This document shows, piece by piece, positions 19,810-29,237 of a stretch of DNA of 64,000 nucleotides (position 1 is the stretch's first letter; each line of letters begins with the position of its first letter). The notes under the pieces are model-generated. The model did no database searches, had not been told where the DNA came from, and was given only the letters and a program-made list of their open reading frames with translations. Position numbers and translations under genes: made by a program. This stretch comes from Methylobacterium sp. Leaf125 (GTDB lineage Bacteria; Pseudomonadota; Alphaproteobacteria; Rhizobiales; Beijerinckiaceae): the NCBI RefSeq assembly GCF_001423085.1, contig NZ_LMNU01000001.1, forward strand, positions 291,648 to 355,647. The letters run 5' to 3'.

Positions 19810-20709
19810 TCAGGCCTCCGCCTGCCCCAGGTTGAAGCGCTGGCACAGGGCTTCGAGCTCGGCCGCGTTCTCGTAGCGGATGCGGATCTCGCCCGCGCCG
19901 GCCACCTTGGTCTTTACGGCCACGGTCATGCCGAGGGCCCGGGCCATAGCCTGTTCCAGGGTGCGGATCTCAGCATCCTTCTCCGCTGCGCGCCGCGGCC
20001 GGCCGGGGCGGGGACCGTCACCCTCCGGCACCTCGGCGGAGGCCAGGGCCTCGACCTCGCGCACCGACAGGCCCTCCTCCACGATCCGACGGGCAACGCC
20101 CTCGGCGTCCCGCACGGCCAGGAGCGCGCGGGCATGGCCCGCGGTGATCTCACCGGCCACGACCCGGTCCTGGATCGTCGGGGCGAGCTGGAGCAGGCGC
20201 AGGGTGTTGGCCAAGTGGCTGCGGCTCTTGCCCAGGATCTCGGCGAGTTCGCTCTGGCTGTACTGGAACTCGCTCATCAGGCGCTCGTAGCCCGCGGCCT
20301 CCTCGATGGCGTTGAGGTCGGTGCGCTGGACGTTCTCCAGGATGGCGAATTCCAGCGAGGTCCGGTCGTCGATCTCCACCGTGACCACGGGCACCTCGTG
20401 CAGGCCCGCCCGCTGGGCCGCACGCCAACGGCGCTCGCCCGCCACGATCTCGTAGGTGTCCGGCACGCCGGCGAGGGCCCGCACCACGATGGGCTGGATG
20501 ATGCCGCGCAGCTTGATCGAGGCCGACAGTTCCTCGAGATCCGACTCGTTGAAGCGGCGGCGCGGGTTGCGCGGGTTGGGACGCAGGAATTCCACCGCAA
20601 CCTTGCGCTGCTCCTGCGACTTGCTCGCCTCGGCGCTGTCATCGCCGAAATCGCCGATCAGGGCCGCGAGGCCGCGCCCGAGCCGGGGCCGCACCACATC
20701 ATCCGCCAT
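19810..20709 (-). CDS. parB: chromosome-partitioning protein ParB
   Basis: CTP-dependent clamp that loads at parS and spreads on DNA. 299 residues. The N-terminal motif RPRLGRGLAALIGD is the usual ParA-contact segment. The ParB/Srx core includes VEFLRPNPRNPRRRF and the nucleotide motif GERRWRAAQRAGL; the helix-turn-helix is SQSELAEILGKSRSHLANTL; the C-terminal dimerisation domain carries EIRIRYENAAELEALCQRF. The start at 20709 is preceded by AGGTGG; a TTG at 20724 is in frame but less likely. Downstream of parA (71-bp gap). An exact parS is 1.5 kb away. Confidence 0.97.
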   Translation of the reverse strand: MADDVVRPRLGRGLAALIGDFGDDSAEASKSQEQRKVAVEFLRPNPRNPRRRFNESDLEELSASIKLRGIIQPIVVRALAGVPDTYEIVAGERRWRAAQRAGLHEVPVVTVEIDDRTSLEFAILENVQRTDLNAIEEAAGYERLMSEFQYSQSELAEILGKSRSHLANTLRLLQLAPTIQDRVVAGEITAGHARALLAVRDAEGVARRIVEEGLSVREVEALASAEVPEGDGPRPGRPRRAAEKDAEIRTLEQAMARALGMTVAVKTKVAGAGEIRIRYENAAELEALCQRFNLGQAEA

Positions 20710-20780
20710 CGCCACCTGCTTCAACTCCGAACCTTGGGGACACGCTTGTCATACGGCGAGGGCAGGGCGCCCCCGCATCG

Positions 20781-21629
20781 TCACGCCGCGACGGGGAGGC
20801 GCCCCTCGCGCTGGATGATCTCGGAAGCGAGGCGCAGGTAAGCCTGCGAGCCCGCGCATTTGAGATCGTAGAGCAGCACCGGCTTGCCGTGCGACGGCGC
20901 CTCGGAGACCCGGACGTTGCGGGGGATCATGGTCTCGTAGACCTTCTCGCCCATGAAGCTGCGCACATCCGCCACCACCTGCGCCGACAGGTTGTTGCGG
21001 GGATCGAACATGGTCAGGACGATGCCCTGGATGGTCAGGCGCGGATTGAGCGCGCCGCGCACCTGCTCCACCGTGCGCAGCAGCTGGCTCAGGCCCTCCA
21101 GGGCGAAGAACTCGCATTGCAGGGGCACCAGCACCGCGTCGGAGGCGGCGAGGGCATTGATGGTCAGCAGGTTCAGGGAGGGCGGGCAATCGATCAGGAC
21201 GTAGGTGACGCCCGCCGTGGCGCCCGCTTCGCCGACACCCTTGAGGACGTTGCGCAGGCGATGGGCGCGGTCCGGCGCGCTCGCCATCTCCATCTCCAGG
21301 CCGAGCAGGTCCATGGTGGAGGGCGCCACCATCAGGCGCGGCACCGCGGTGGGGATGCAGGCCTGGCCCAGGGACGCCTCCCCGGCGAGCACGTGGTAGG
21401 TCGAGACCTTGCGCTGGCGGCGGTCGATGCCGAGGCCCGTCGAGGCATTGCCCTGCGGATCGAGGTCGATCACCAACACGCTCTCACCGATGGCCGCCAG
21501 CGCCGTGCCGAGGTTGATCGCGGTGGTCGTCTTGCCGACGCCACCCTTCTGGTTGGCTAGGGCCAGGATGCGCAGCGGCCGATCCGGATTGCCGCCGGTC
21601 GTCGGTACGGGAGTCGGAGCGCTTGTCAT
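20781..21629 (-). CDS. parA: chromosome-partitioning ATPase ParA
   Basis: ATPase that binds nucleoid DNA and moves ParB-parS complexes. 282 residues with the deviant Walker A KGGVGKTTT (residues 28-36), the second motif DLDPQGNAS and Walker B VLIDCPPSL. The ATG at 21629 overlaps the rsmG stop codon by four bases (ATGA), which indicates translational coupling; the open frame upstream of it is a shadow of rsmG. Gene order mnmG-rsmG-parA-parB is the classic origin-proximal set. Confidence 0.97.
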   Translation of the reverse strand: MTSAPTPVPTTGGNPDRPLRILALANQKGGVGKTTTAINLGTALAAIGESVLVIDLDPQGNASTGLGIDRRQRKVSTYHVLAGEASLGQACIPTAVPRLMVAPSTMDLLGLEMEMASAPDRAHRLRNVLKGVGEAGATAGVTYVLIDCPPSLNLLTINALAASDAVLVPLQCEFFALEGLSQLLRTVEQVRGALNPRLTIQGIVLTMFDPRNNLSAQVVADVRSFMGEKVYETMIPRNVRVSEAPSHGKPVLLYDLKCAGSQAYLRLASEIIQREGRLPVAA

Positions 21630-22264
21630 GAATCCACGCGAGATAGGGTCGTGACGCGGACGATCCGCGCTTCCGACTCGGTTCGGCTCGGCACGAGATC
21701 GTAAACGAATCTCCACCGTTGCGCGGCCTCGGTCAATTCCGATTGGACATCCCGTCCTTTCGGAAACAGGCCGACCGTGCCGGTTGTCAACAGCGGCTCC
21801 GCCCAGGCGAGCAGCTGGGCGAGGGGCGCGAGGGCCCGGGCGCAGACCACCGCGACGCCGCGATGGGCCGCGATGACCTGCTCGATCCGGGCATTGTGGA
21901 CCTTGGCCGGTGCGCCGGTCAGGCGCGCGGTCTCGGTGAGAAAGGCGCATTTGCGCGCGTTGCTCTCGACGAGATCGACCTGAAACCCGGGGCGCTCATG
22001 CCCCGCGATGGCCAGGACGAGGCCGGGGAGTCCGGCCCCTGCCCCGAGGTCGAGCCAGGTCTCCGCCTCCGGCGCGATGGCTCGAAGCTGGAGCGCATCG
22101 GCGATGTGACGGGTCCAGACCTCGGTCAGGGTCGCGGGCCCGACGAGGTTCTTCACGGTCTGCCAGCGCCGCAGCTGCGCGACGTAGAGGTCGAGGCGCT
22201 GCGCTGTTTCACGTGAAACACCCGCACTGGCCAGGACCCGATCGCGGTCGCGATCAGAGGCCAT
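21626..22264 (-). CDS. rsmG: 16S rRNA (guanine-N7) methyltransferase RsmG (GidB)
   Basis: Methylates G527 of 16S rRNA using S-adenosylmethionine. 212 residues, normal for the family. The SAM motif is [16 protein letters not shown], followed by [11 protein letters not shown] and [10 protein letters not shown]. An ATG at 22294 would add ten residues; 22264 is chosen because the length fits the family. It overlaps the mnmG stop by 11 bp. The codons for VSRETA contain the exact parS site at 22205-22220, so this gene carries a centromere sequence within its reading frame. Confidence 0.95.
   Translation of the reverse strand: MASDRDRDRVLASAGVSRETAQRLDLYVAQLRRWQTVKNLVGPATLTEVWTRHIADALQLRAIAPEAETWLDLGAGAGLPGLVLAIAGHERPGFQVDLVESNARKCAFLTETARLTGAPAKVHNARIEQVIAAHRGVAVVCARALAPLAQLLAWAEPLLTTGTVGLFPKGRDVQSELTEAAQRWRFVYDLVPSRTESEARIVRVTTLSRVDS
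22205..22220. promoter_or_regulatory. exact parS site within rsmG
   Basis: TGTTTCACGTGAAACA is a perfect 16-bp palindrome identical to the bacterial parS consensus. It lies within the rsmG coding sequence, 1.5 kb from parB. ParB should load here and spread across the mnmG-parAB region. Confidence 0.93.
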
Positions 22265-24134
22265 GCGCGGCCCCGCGGTCGGCCCGGCGGGCATGGGCCG
22301 CCAGGAGGGTGAGGGCGGCCGGAGTCACACCCTCGATCCGTGCCGCCTGCCCCAGCGTTCCCGGGCGCACGGCTTCGAGCTTGAGCCGCATCTCGTTCGA
22401 CAGGCCGGGAATGCCCGCATAATCCAGACGGATCGGCAGGGCGACCGCCTCGTCCCGGCGGAAGGCGGCGATGTCCGCCTGCTGCCGATCGAGGTAGACG
22501 GCGTAGGTGGCGTCGGTGCAGAGCCGCTCGGCCACGCGGGGCGGGACCGCTGAGAGCTCCGGCCAGACTGCGCAGAGGCGCGCCCAGTCGATGTCCGGGT
22601 AGGACAGAAGCTGGAAGGCGGAGCGGCGGATACCGTCCTGATTGAGCGCGATCCCGACGGCCTGGGCCTGGTTCGGGGTCAGGCTCAGGCGGTCGAGCTG
22701 GCCGCGCGCCCCGTCCAGGGCCGTCTGCGCGGTGGCGAAATGCATGGCACGGCGCTGTCCGACGCAGCCGAGGGCGGCGCCCTTGGGCGTCAGGCGCTCG
22801 TCGGCATTGTCGATGCGCAGGGACAGCCGGTACTCGGAACGCGAGGTGAACATGCGGTAGGGCTCGCTCACCCCATGGGTGACGAGGTCGTCGATCATCA
22901 CGCCGAGATAGGACTCGGCCCGGTCGAAGGTGGCGAGGGCCGAACCGCCGGCGAGGCGGGCGGCGTTGATCCCGGCCACGAGCCCCTGCCCGGCCGCTTC
23001 CTCGTAGCCGGTGGTGCCGTTGATCTGCCCGGCCAGGAACAGGCCCGGCAGGCGCTTGGCCTGGAGGGTGGCATTGAGTTCGCGCGGATCGACGTAGTCG
23101 TACTCGATGGCGTAGCCCGGCCGCAGGATGGTGGCCCGCTCCAGTCCAGGGATCAACGCGATGACGTCGCGCTGGACGCTCTCGGGAAGCGCGGTGGAGA
23201 TGCCGTTCGGGTAGACGGTCGGGTCGTCGAGGCCCTCGGGCTCCAGGAAGATCTGGTGACCCTCGCGGTCGCCGAAGCGGACGACCTTGTCCTCGATGGA
23301 CGGGCAGTAGCGCGGGCCCCGGCTGGCGATGCCGCCGGAATACATCGGCGAGCGGTGCAGGTTGGCGCGGATGAGGTCGTGGACGGCCTGGGTCGTACGG
23401 GTGATGCCGCACTGGATCTGTGGGGTGGTGATCCGCTCGGTGAGGGTCGAGAACGGCACCGGATCCGCGTCCGCCGACTGCATCTCCAGGCCGGACCAGT
23501 CGATGGTGCGTCCGTCGAGACGGGCCGGGGTGCCGGTCTTCAGCCGCCCGAGGGCGAAACCGGCGCGGTCGAGGGTCTGGGCCAGCCCCACGGAGGGGGC
23601 CTCGCCGACCCGGCCGGCCGGGATCCGGGTCTCACCGATATGGATGAGGCCGCGCAGGAAGGTGCCGGTGGTGAGGACGACGGCGGCGCAGGGGAGGGTG
23701 CGCCCATCGGCCAGGAGCACCGCGGAGACGCGCCCCTGCGCAACGGCGAGATCGGCCACCTCCCCCTCGATCACCCGCAGGTTCGCGGTCTCGGCAATGG
23801 CCGCCTGCATCGCGCAGGCGTAGAGCTTGCGATCGGCCTGGGTGCGCGGGCCACGGACCGCCGGCCCCTTCCGCCGGTTGAGCAGCCGGAACTGGATGCC
23901 GGCCGCGTCGGCGACGCGTCCCATCAGGCCGTCGAGGGCATCGACCTCGCAGACCAGATGTCCCTTGCCCAGGCCCCCGATGGCGGGGTTGCAGGACATG
24001 GCGCCGATGGTGGCGGCCTGATGGGTCACGAGCGCCGTCCGCGCGCCGATCCGGGCGGCGGCCGCAGCCGCCTCGACGCCGGCATGGCCTCCACCAACGA
24101 CGATGACGTCGTAGGAATCAGGTGTCTGGTGCAT
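22254..24134 (-). CDS. mnmG: tRNA uridine-5-carboxymethylaminomethyl modification enzyme MnmG (GidA)
   Basis: FAD protein that, with MnmE, modifies U34 of certain tRNAs. 626 residues. The N-terminal FAD motif is [12 protein letters not shown], followed by [28 protein letters not shown] and TGTFLRG; the C-terminal helical domain binds MnmE. It is preceded by mnmE (gap 116 bp, containing a degenerate parS) and overlaps rsmG by 11 bp. Start ATG at 24134 ([16 protein letters not shown]). Confidence 0.98.
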   Translation of the reverse strand: MHQTPDSYDVIVVGGGHAGVEAAAAAARIGARTALVTHQAATIGAMSCNPAIGGLGKGHLVCEVDALDGLMGRVADAAGIQFRLLNRRKGPAVRGPRTQADRKLYACAMQAAIAETANLRVIEGEVADLAVAQGRVSAVLLADGRTLPCAAVVLTTGTFLRGLIHIGETRIPAGRVGEAPSVGLAQTLDRAGFALGRLKTGTPARLDGRTIDWSGLEMQSADADPVPFSTLTERITTPQIQCGITRTTQAVHDLIRANLHRSPMYSGGIASRGPRYCPSIEDKVVRFGDREGHQIFLEPEGLDDPTVYPNGISTALPESVQRDVIALIPGLERATILRPGYAIEYDYVDPRELNATLQAKRLPGLFLAGQINGTTGYEEAAGQGLVAGINAARLAGGSALATFDRAESYLGVMIDDLVTHGVSEPYRMFTSRSEYRLSLRIDNADERLTPKGAALGCVGQRRAMHFATAQTALDGARGQLDRLSLTPNQAQAVGIALNQDGIRRSAFQLLSYPDIDWARLCAVWPELSAVPPRVAERLCTDATYAVYLDRQQADIAAFRRDEAVALPIRLDYAGIPGLSNEMRLKLEAVRPGTLGQAARIEGVTPAALTLLAAHARRADRGAAHGL

Positions 24135-24191
24135 GGGATCGATTAAGCGGCTGGGGCGCCGATGGTCAATCGATGGATCGGCGGCGACGTG

Positions 24192-24207
24192 GTTTTCACG
24201 TGAAACC
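24192..24207. promoter_or_regulatory. degenerate parS site between mnmE and mnmG
   Basis: GTTTTCACGTGAAACC matches the parS consensus at 13 of 16 positions and keeps the core TTTCACGTGAAA. It is intergenic, 2 kb from the exact site. ParB binding is inferred. Confidence 0.6.
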
Positions 24208-24250
24208 GAAGCCTCGTGGTCCCAGGGTCACAGGGCGCGGAGGGACGGGC

Positions 24251-25567
24251 TCACTTTCCGATGCAGAAGCCGGCGAAGAGCCGATCCAGCATTTCCTCGA
24301 CGCCGACATGTCCGGCCACTTCGCCGAGCGCCCGGACCGCCAGCCGCAGATCCTCGGCGGCCAGCTCGGGCAGGACCGTCCCTGCCAGCAGCCGATCGAG
24401 ATGCTCGCGACAGCGGGTCAGGCCCAGCCGGTGACGTTCGCGCGTGATCAGGGCGTCTCCGCTCCCGACCGCTCGGGAGGCCTGATCCTCGATGGCCGCC
24501 AACAACCGGTCGAGACCCAGACCGGTCAGGGCCGAGATGGGAAATGCGCCGTCCGGCAGGGGGGCGGCGGGATCGAGGTCGCCCTTGGTCCGCACGCGAA
24601 GCACCGGCCCGTCCGGCATCGGCTCGGCCGTCGACGTCTCCGCATCCGGGCCCGCGAGCATCACGACGAGGTCGGCCTGCCGCATCCGGGCCCGCGTCCG
24701 CCGGATGCCTTCCGCTTCGATGGCATCGCTCGCCGCGCGCAGGCCGGCAGTGTCCACGAGGATCACCGGCAACCCGCCGAGGTCGCAGCGCACCTCGATG
24801 ACGTCGCGGGTCGTGCCGGGGATCGCCGAGACGATCGCCGCCTCGCGTCGGCTCAGGGCGTTCAGCAGCGTCGACTTGCCGGCATTGGGCGGCCCCGCCA
24901 GGACGACGGTGAATCCGTCCCGCAGGCGCTCACCGCGCCGGGCATCGGCCAGGACCATCGCCACCTCGTTGCGGATCACCCGCGCCTTCTGCGCCAGGGC
25001 GGCATCCAGGGCCGCGTCGTCGACATCGCCCTCGTCGGAGAAGTCGAGGGCCGCCTCGACGCCGGCCAGCAGATCGATCAGGCGTTCACGCCAATCGGCG
25101 ACGCGCTTGCCGAGGGCTCCGTCGAGCTGGCGCAGGGCCTGGCGTCGCTGCGCCTCGGTCTCGGCGTCGATGAGGTCGGCGATGCCCTCGGCCTCGGTGA
25201 GGTCCAGGCGGCCGTTGAGAAAGGCCCGGCGGGTGAAGGCCCCGGGTTCGGCCGGTCGACATTGCGGGATCTCGGCCAGGGCGCGCAGGACCGCGCTGCG
25301 GACCGCGAGGCCGCCATGCAGGTGCAGCTCCACCATGTCCTCGCCGGTGAAGCTGGCGGGGCCCGGCATCCAGGCGACGAGGGCTTGGTCGAGGGGCGTG
25401 CCGTCGGGCGCGCGCAGCGTACGCAGGGACAGGCGCCGGGGCGGGGGGAGGGGGCCGGAGAGGGCGCGGATCACCGCGGCCGAGGCCGGGCCCGAGATCC
25501 GGATCACGCCGACGGCCGATCGACCGGGGCCGGTGGCGGGCGCGAAGAGGGTAGGCGGTTCGGTCAT
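24251..25567 (-). CDS. mnmE: tRNA modification GTPase MnmE (TrmE)
   Basis: GTPase partner of MnmG. 438 residues: an N-terminal tetrahydrofolate-binding domain (FAPATGPGRSAVGVIRISG), helices, then the G domain with GPPNAGKST (P-loop), PGTTRD (switch I), DTAGLR (G3) and TKGD (G4), and the invariant C-terminal CIGK. The ATG at 25567 (MTEPPTLFAPATG) is preferred over 25609, which has no ribosome site. It follows rho on the same strand with a 149-bp gap. Confidence 0.96.
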   Translation of the reverse strand: MTEPPTLFAPATGPGRSAVGVIRISGPASAAVIRALSGPLPPPRRLSLRTLRAPDGTPLDQALVAWMPGPASFTGEDMVELHLHGGLAVRSAVLRALAEIPQCRPAEPGAFTRRAFLNGRLDLTEAEGIADLIDAETEAQRRQALRQLDGALGKRVADWRERLIDLLAGVEAALDFSDEGDVDDAALDAALAQKARVIRNEVAMVLADARRGERLRDGFTVVLAGPPNAGKSTLLNALSRREAAIVSAIPGTTRDVIEVRCDLGGLPVILVDTAGLRAASDAIEAEGIRRTRARMRQADLVVMLAGPDAETSTAEPMPDGPVLRVRTKGDLDPAAPLPDGAFPISALTGLGLDRLLAAIEDQASRAVGSGDALITRERHRLGLTRCREHLDRLLAGTVLPELAAEDLRLAVRALGEVAGHVGVEEMLDRLFAGFCIGK

Positions 25568-25716
25568 CGGGGCGGTGCCCTGGAAGCCGATACCAGGCGC
25601 GTCAGGCATTCGTTAACCAGCTAATGAACTTGTTTCAGCCGGAAATTGTCAGGCGAGGGAGAGCCATGGGCCGGACCCGAATGCGCGCGCGCGATCCGGG
25701 GCCGGCCCGGTGGGCC

Positions 25717-27057
25717 TCAGGTGTTCATCGAGTCGAAGAAGTCGTTGTTGCTCTTGGTCTGGCGCAGCTTGTCCATGAGGAACTCGATCGCGTCGGTGAC
25801 GCCCATCGGGTTGAGGATGCGGCGCAGGACGTAGGTCTTCTTGAGCGCATCCGGCGGCACCAGGAGCTCTTCCTTGCGGGTGCCCGAGCGGGTGATGTCG
25901 ATGGCCGGGAAGATGCGCTTGTCGGAGACCTTGCGGTCGAGAATGATCTCGGAGTTACCGGTGCCCTTGAACTCCTCGAAGATCACCTCGTCCATGCGCG
26001 AGCCGGTGTCGATGAGCGCGGTGGCGATGATCGAGAGCGAGCCGCCCTCCTCGATGTTGCGGGCGGCACCGAAGAAGCGCTTCGGGCGCTGCAGGGCGTT
26101 GGCGTCGACGCCGCCGGTGAGCACCTTGCCGGAGGACGGCACCACGGTGTTGTAGGCGCGGCCGAGGCGGGTGATCGAATCCAGCAGGATGACCACGTCG
26201 CGGCCGTGCTCGACGAGGCGCTTGGCCTTCTCGATCACCATCTCGGCGACCTGCACGTGGCGGGTGGCCGGCTCGTCGAAGGTCGAGGCGATGACCTCGC
26301 CCTTCACCGAGCGAATCATGTCGGTCACTTCCTCGGGCCGCTCGTCGATGAGCAGCACGATGAGGTAGCATTCCGGGTGGTTGATGGTGATCGACTGCGC
26401 GATGTTCTGCATCAGCACGGTCTTGCCGGTGCGCGGCGGCGCCACGATCAGGGCGCGCTGGCCCTTGCCGATCGGGGCGACGATGTCGATGATCCGCGGC
26501 GAGAAGTCCTTCTTCGGCGGATTGTCCAGTTCGAGCTTGAAGCGCTGCGTCGGGAACAGCGGCGTCAGGTTGTCGAAGTGGACCTTGTGCTTGATCTTCT
26601 CCGGGTTCTCGAAGTTGATCGTGTTGACCTTCAGCAGCGCGAAGTAGCGCTCGCCATCCTTGGGTCCGCGGATCGGTCCCTCGACGGTGTCGCCGGTGCG
26701 CAGGCCGAAGCGACGGATCTGGGTCGGCGAGATGTAGATGTCGTCGGGACCCGGCAGGTAGTTCGAGTCGGACGAGCGCAGGAAGCCGAAGCCGTCCTGC
26801 AGCACCTCGACGGTGCCGGCACCGATGATCTCGACCTCCTTGGCAGCAAGCTGCTTCAGGATCGCGAACATCAGCTCCTGCTTGCGCATGGTCGAGGCGT
26901 TCTCGACCTCGACCTCTTCGGCGAAGGCGATCAGGTCGGTCGGCGTCTTGGACTTGAGGTCCTGGAGCTTGACCTCGCGCATGCCGTCGAGATCGGCGGC
27001 GACGATGCCGCCCTCGGCCGGGCTTTCCACGGGGAGGGTCTCGTACGGTGACGTCAT
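25717..27057 (-). CDS. rho: transcription termination factor Rho
   Basis: Hexameric RNA helicase that ends transcription. 446 residues. The N-terminal helical domain begins [17 protein letters not shown] at about residue 26 (a shorter start there is possible); the RNA-binding core follows ([20 protein letters not shown]), then the ATPase with PPRTGKTVL (Walker A), [13 protein letters not shown] (Walker B) and the Q/R-loop region [19 protein letters not shown] at 27057 is used. Several hairpins in this window lack U tracts, consistent with Rho-dependent termination being common here. Confidence 0.97.
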   Translation of the reverse strand: MTSPYETLPVESPAEGGIVAADLDGMREVKLQDLKSKTPTDLIAFAEEVEVENASTMRKQELMFAILKQLAAKEVEIIGAGTVEVLQDGFGFLRSSDSNYLPGPDDIYISPTQIRRFGLRTGDTVEGPIRGPKDGERYFALLKVNTINFENPEKIKHKVHFDNLTPLFPTQRFKLELDNPPKKDFSPRIIDIVAPIGKGQRALIVAPPRTGKTVLMQNIAQSITINHPECYLIVLLIDERPEEVTDMIRSVKGEVIASTFDEPATRHVQVAEMVIEKAKRLVEHGRDVVILLDSITRLGRAYNTVVPSSGKVLTGGVDANALQRPKRFFGAARNIEEGGSLSIIATALIDTGSRMDEVIFEEFKGTGNSEIILDRKVSDKRIFPAIDITRSGTRKEELLVPPDALKKTYVLRRILNPMGVTDAIEFLMDKLRQTKSNNDFFDSMNT

Positions 27058-27308
27058 GGGGGATTCAGAACCGGCGGGAAGGGCGAGGCGGGGCAGAGGG
27101 TCGGAAATGGCAGTCGGGGAGTTTGGTCGCCGGGCGCCGTTTCGGCGCCGATCAGTCGGTCCGTCCTGGGGAAAGACGGCTCCGCGCATCGTCTTGGCGG
27201 AGCCAGGGGCTCACGGATGCAACGCGGCGTAACGAGGAGAGGCCTCACCGGTAGCGCGTTTCTCGGGTTTTCGCAAGGTCCGTCCGCCGGGGCGCCTGCA
27301 ACGGCCCC

Positions 27309-28031
27309 TCAGCGGCGGCGCAGGCGCACGTAGAGGGCCCCGGCGCCACCGTGATGGCGGGCCGCCTCCTCGAATCCGAGAACCACGGTGCGCAGCTCCG
27401 GCGCGCGCAGCCAATGGGGTACGCTGCGGCGGAGCACGCCCCGCTCGGAGAAGGCATCGTCGTAGGTCGGGCCGCCCTTGCCGGTGACCACGAGGACGTG
27501 GGTGTGGCCCGTCGCGCGGGCCCGCATCAGGAAGCCGATCAGTGCCCCGTGCGCCTCCGCCTGGTACATTCCGTGGAGGTCGATGCGGGCATCGACCTGG
27601 AGGGCGCCGCGGCGCAGGGCGAGGCGGACGCGGCGCTCGAGGCCCGGCGCGGTCGGTGCAGCCGGTGCCAGGACAGGCGCCGGTGGCGCCGGCGGCGGGT
27701 TCGGCTTCAGTGCGGCGCGCTTGGCCAGCGTCCGGGGCATCGGCTTCGGGGGCGCGGGCTTCGGGGGCGCGGGCTTCGGGGGCGCGGGCTTCGTCGAGAC
27801 GGGTTTGCTCGGCGCGGCTTTCGGGAGCGCGCCCTGGGGTAGCGCGTTCTTCGGTAGCACGTTCTTGGCCGAGGCGGGCGTCGTCGCCGGAGCGGACGTG
27901 GCGTCGGAGGGCTTGCCCGCCGCGCCCCGCCCCGTGATGCGGCCGCGCAGGGGCGTGATCAGCCGGGCGATCTCGCCCCACAGATAGGCGTCCTCTCCCG
28001 AGAGGCCGCGCGGGCGTCGGGGCGTCTTCAT
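27309..28031 (-). CDS. Smr-domain protein with pentapeptide-repeat linker
   Basis: 240 residues in three parts. Residues 1-45 begin RRPRGLSGEDAYLWGEIARLITPL, as in alphaproteobacterial Smr proteins next to mltA. Residues 45-125 are a low-complexity linker of five-residue units (KPAPP, ALPKN and similar), encoded by a 15-bp tandem repeat. Residues 145-240 are the Smr domain, with LHGM (DLHGMYQAEAHGAL) and HVLVVTGKGG, motifs linked to nucleic acid or ribosome binding and nuclease activity in this family. Its ATG overlaps the mltA stop by four bases, so the two are coupled. Confidence 0.85.
   Translation of the reverse strand: MKTPRRPRGLSGEDAYLWGEIARLITPLRGRITGRGAAGKPSDATSAPATTPASAKNVLPKNALPQGALPKAAPSKPVSTKPAPPKPAPPKPAPPKPMPRTLAKRAALKPNPPPAPPAPVLAPAAPTAPGLERRVRLALRRGALQVDARIDLHGMYQAEAHGALIGFLMRARATGHTHVLVVTGKGGPTYDDAFSERGVLRRSVPHWLRAPELRTVVLGFEEAARHHGGAGALYVRLRRR
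27742..27876. repeat. 15-bp tandem repeat encoding the Smr protein linker, nine units
   Basis: Three perfect copies of GGCTTCGGGGGCGCG (27742-27786) are followed by six degenerate 15-bp units to 27876. Each unit encodes one five-residue block. Perfect copies at one end with diverged ones at the other suggest recent expansion. Confidence 0.9.
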
Positions 28032-29215
28032 GGCGCCGATGCCCCGGATTTCGGGAGCAGGACCACGAAGCCGACGGGGTCGCGCAGGTTGCCGGCGGCG
28101 ATGCCGGCCTCCGCACCGGTGCCGAGATAGAGGTCGCCGCGGGCCGGGCCGACGATAGCCGAGCCGGTATCGGCGGCGACGACGAGGCGCCCCGGCTCGG
28201 CAGCACCGGCGATCCGGCCCTCGAGCCAGAACGGCAGGCCGTAGCGCCAGAGGTTGGCGTCCACCGCGAGGTTGCGGCCGGGGCTCAGGGGCACGCCGGC
28301 CCCGCCGGGCGGCCCAAGGCTCGGGTCGTCGATCTCGGCGAGGCGGAAGAAGATGTAGGAGGCGTTCGCCCGCATCAGCCGGGCGGCGTGCTGGGGGTTC
28401 GCCCGCAGCCAGCCGGTCCAGCGGGCCAGGGTGAGACCGTCGAGGGGCAGGTGCCCCTCCGCCACGATGAGCTTGCCGATGGAGGTGTAGGGCCGGCCGT
28501 TGCGGCCGTCGTAGAGGACCCGGACCGCGCGCCCGTCGGTCAGGCGGACCCGGCCCGAGCCCTGGACCTGGAGCACGAACAGGTCGACGGCGTCGCGCAG
28601 GTAGAGGAGCGGGCGGGCCCGGGCGCCCAGGGCCCCGTCCTCGATGGCGGCCCGGTCGGGATAGGCCTCGAAGCCGTCGCCGGTCCGGCGCGCGGCACGC
28701 AGGGCGGGGTCGAGGCCGGGCCGCGTCTCGCCGGGCTCCAGGCTGACGAGGTCGTCGGGCCGGGCCAGCACCGCGGCGGTGAATTCCGGGCTCGGCCTGG
28801 CGGCGCCGACGAGTTCCGGCTCGAAGTAGCCGGTAAGGAAGCCCGTGCGCGTCTCGGGCTTGCCCCCGGCCGGGGGCCTGGCGATCCGATAGGGCGTGAA
28901 GGCCTCGGCGAAGAAGCGGGCCGCCTCGGCGTCCGGCACGGACTCGGCTCTCGTGCAGGCGGCCCGAAGCGCCTCGGGCGCGCCCGCGACCGTGGCGGGC
29001 TGGGGCGTGGCCGGCGGCGCCCGGCAGGTCCGGCGGAAGGCCGCGAGGGTCGCGGCGGCGTCGGGTCCGGGGAAACCCGGCAGGGATGCGGAATCGACGG
29101 GCTCCAGCACGGCCCCGCCCACGCGAAACGGCTCGGCCGCGGGGGCGGCCGAGCCGGGGGAGGGAAGAGCGAGGGCGGCGAGGAGACTCGCCGCGGGACG
29201 GGAGAACCGGTTCAC
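28028..29215 (-). CDS. mltA: membrane-bound lytic murein transglycosylase A
   Basis: Cleaves peptidoglycan with 1,6-anhydro-muramyl ends; secreted to the periplasm. 395 residues with a signal peptide (LLAALALPSPGSAAPA). TGYFEPEL is the typical MltA motif, and the C-terminal 3D domain carries VVAADTGSAIVGPARGDLYLG with the active-site Asp. There is no lipobox Cys at the cleavage site, so it may be periplasmic rather than lipid-anchored. It lies 22 bp after tim44 and overlaps the Smr gene, an arrangement common near the origin in Hyphomicrobiales. Confidence 0.94.
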   Translation of the reverse strand: MNRFSRPAASLLAALALPSPGSAAPAAEPFRVGGAVLEPVDSASLPGFPGPDAAATLAAFRRTCRAPPATPQPATVAGAPEALRAACTRAESVPDAEAARFFAEAFTPYRIARPPAGGKPETRTGFLTGYFEPELVGAARPSPEFTAAVLARPDDLVSLEPGETRPGLDPALRAARRTGDGFEAYPDRAAIEDGALGARARPLLYLRDAVDLFVLQVQGSGRVRLTDGRAVRVLYDGRNGRPYTSIGKLIVAEGHLPLDGLTLARWTGWLRANPQHAARLMRANASYIFFRLAEIDDPSLGPPGGAGVPLSPGRNLAVDANLWRYGLPFWLEGRIAGAAEPGRLVVAADTGSAIVGPARGDLYLGTGAEAGIAAGNLRDPVGFVVLLPKSGASAP

Positions 29216-29237
29216 GCGACCTTGGACAGCGTCGGGC

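Noticed and set aside
25605..25625. CtrA-type site (TTAACCAGCTAATG) upstream of mnmE
   Set aside because: The spacing between TTAA halves does not fit TTAA-N7-TTAA, and a single weak match is not evidence.
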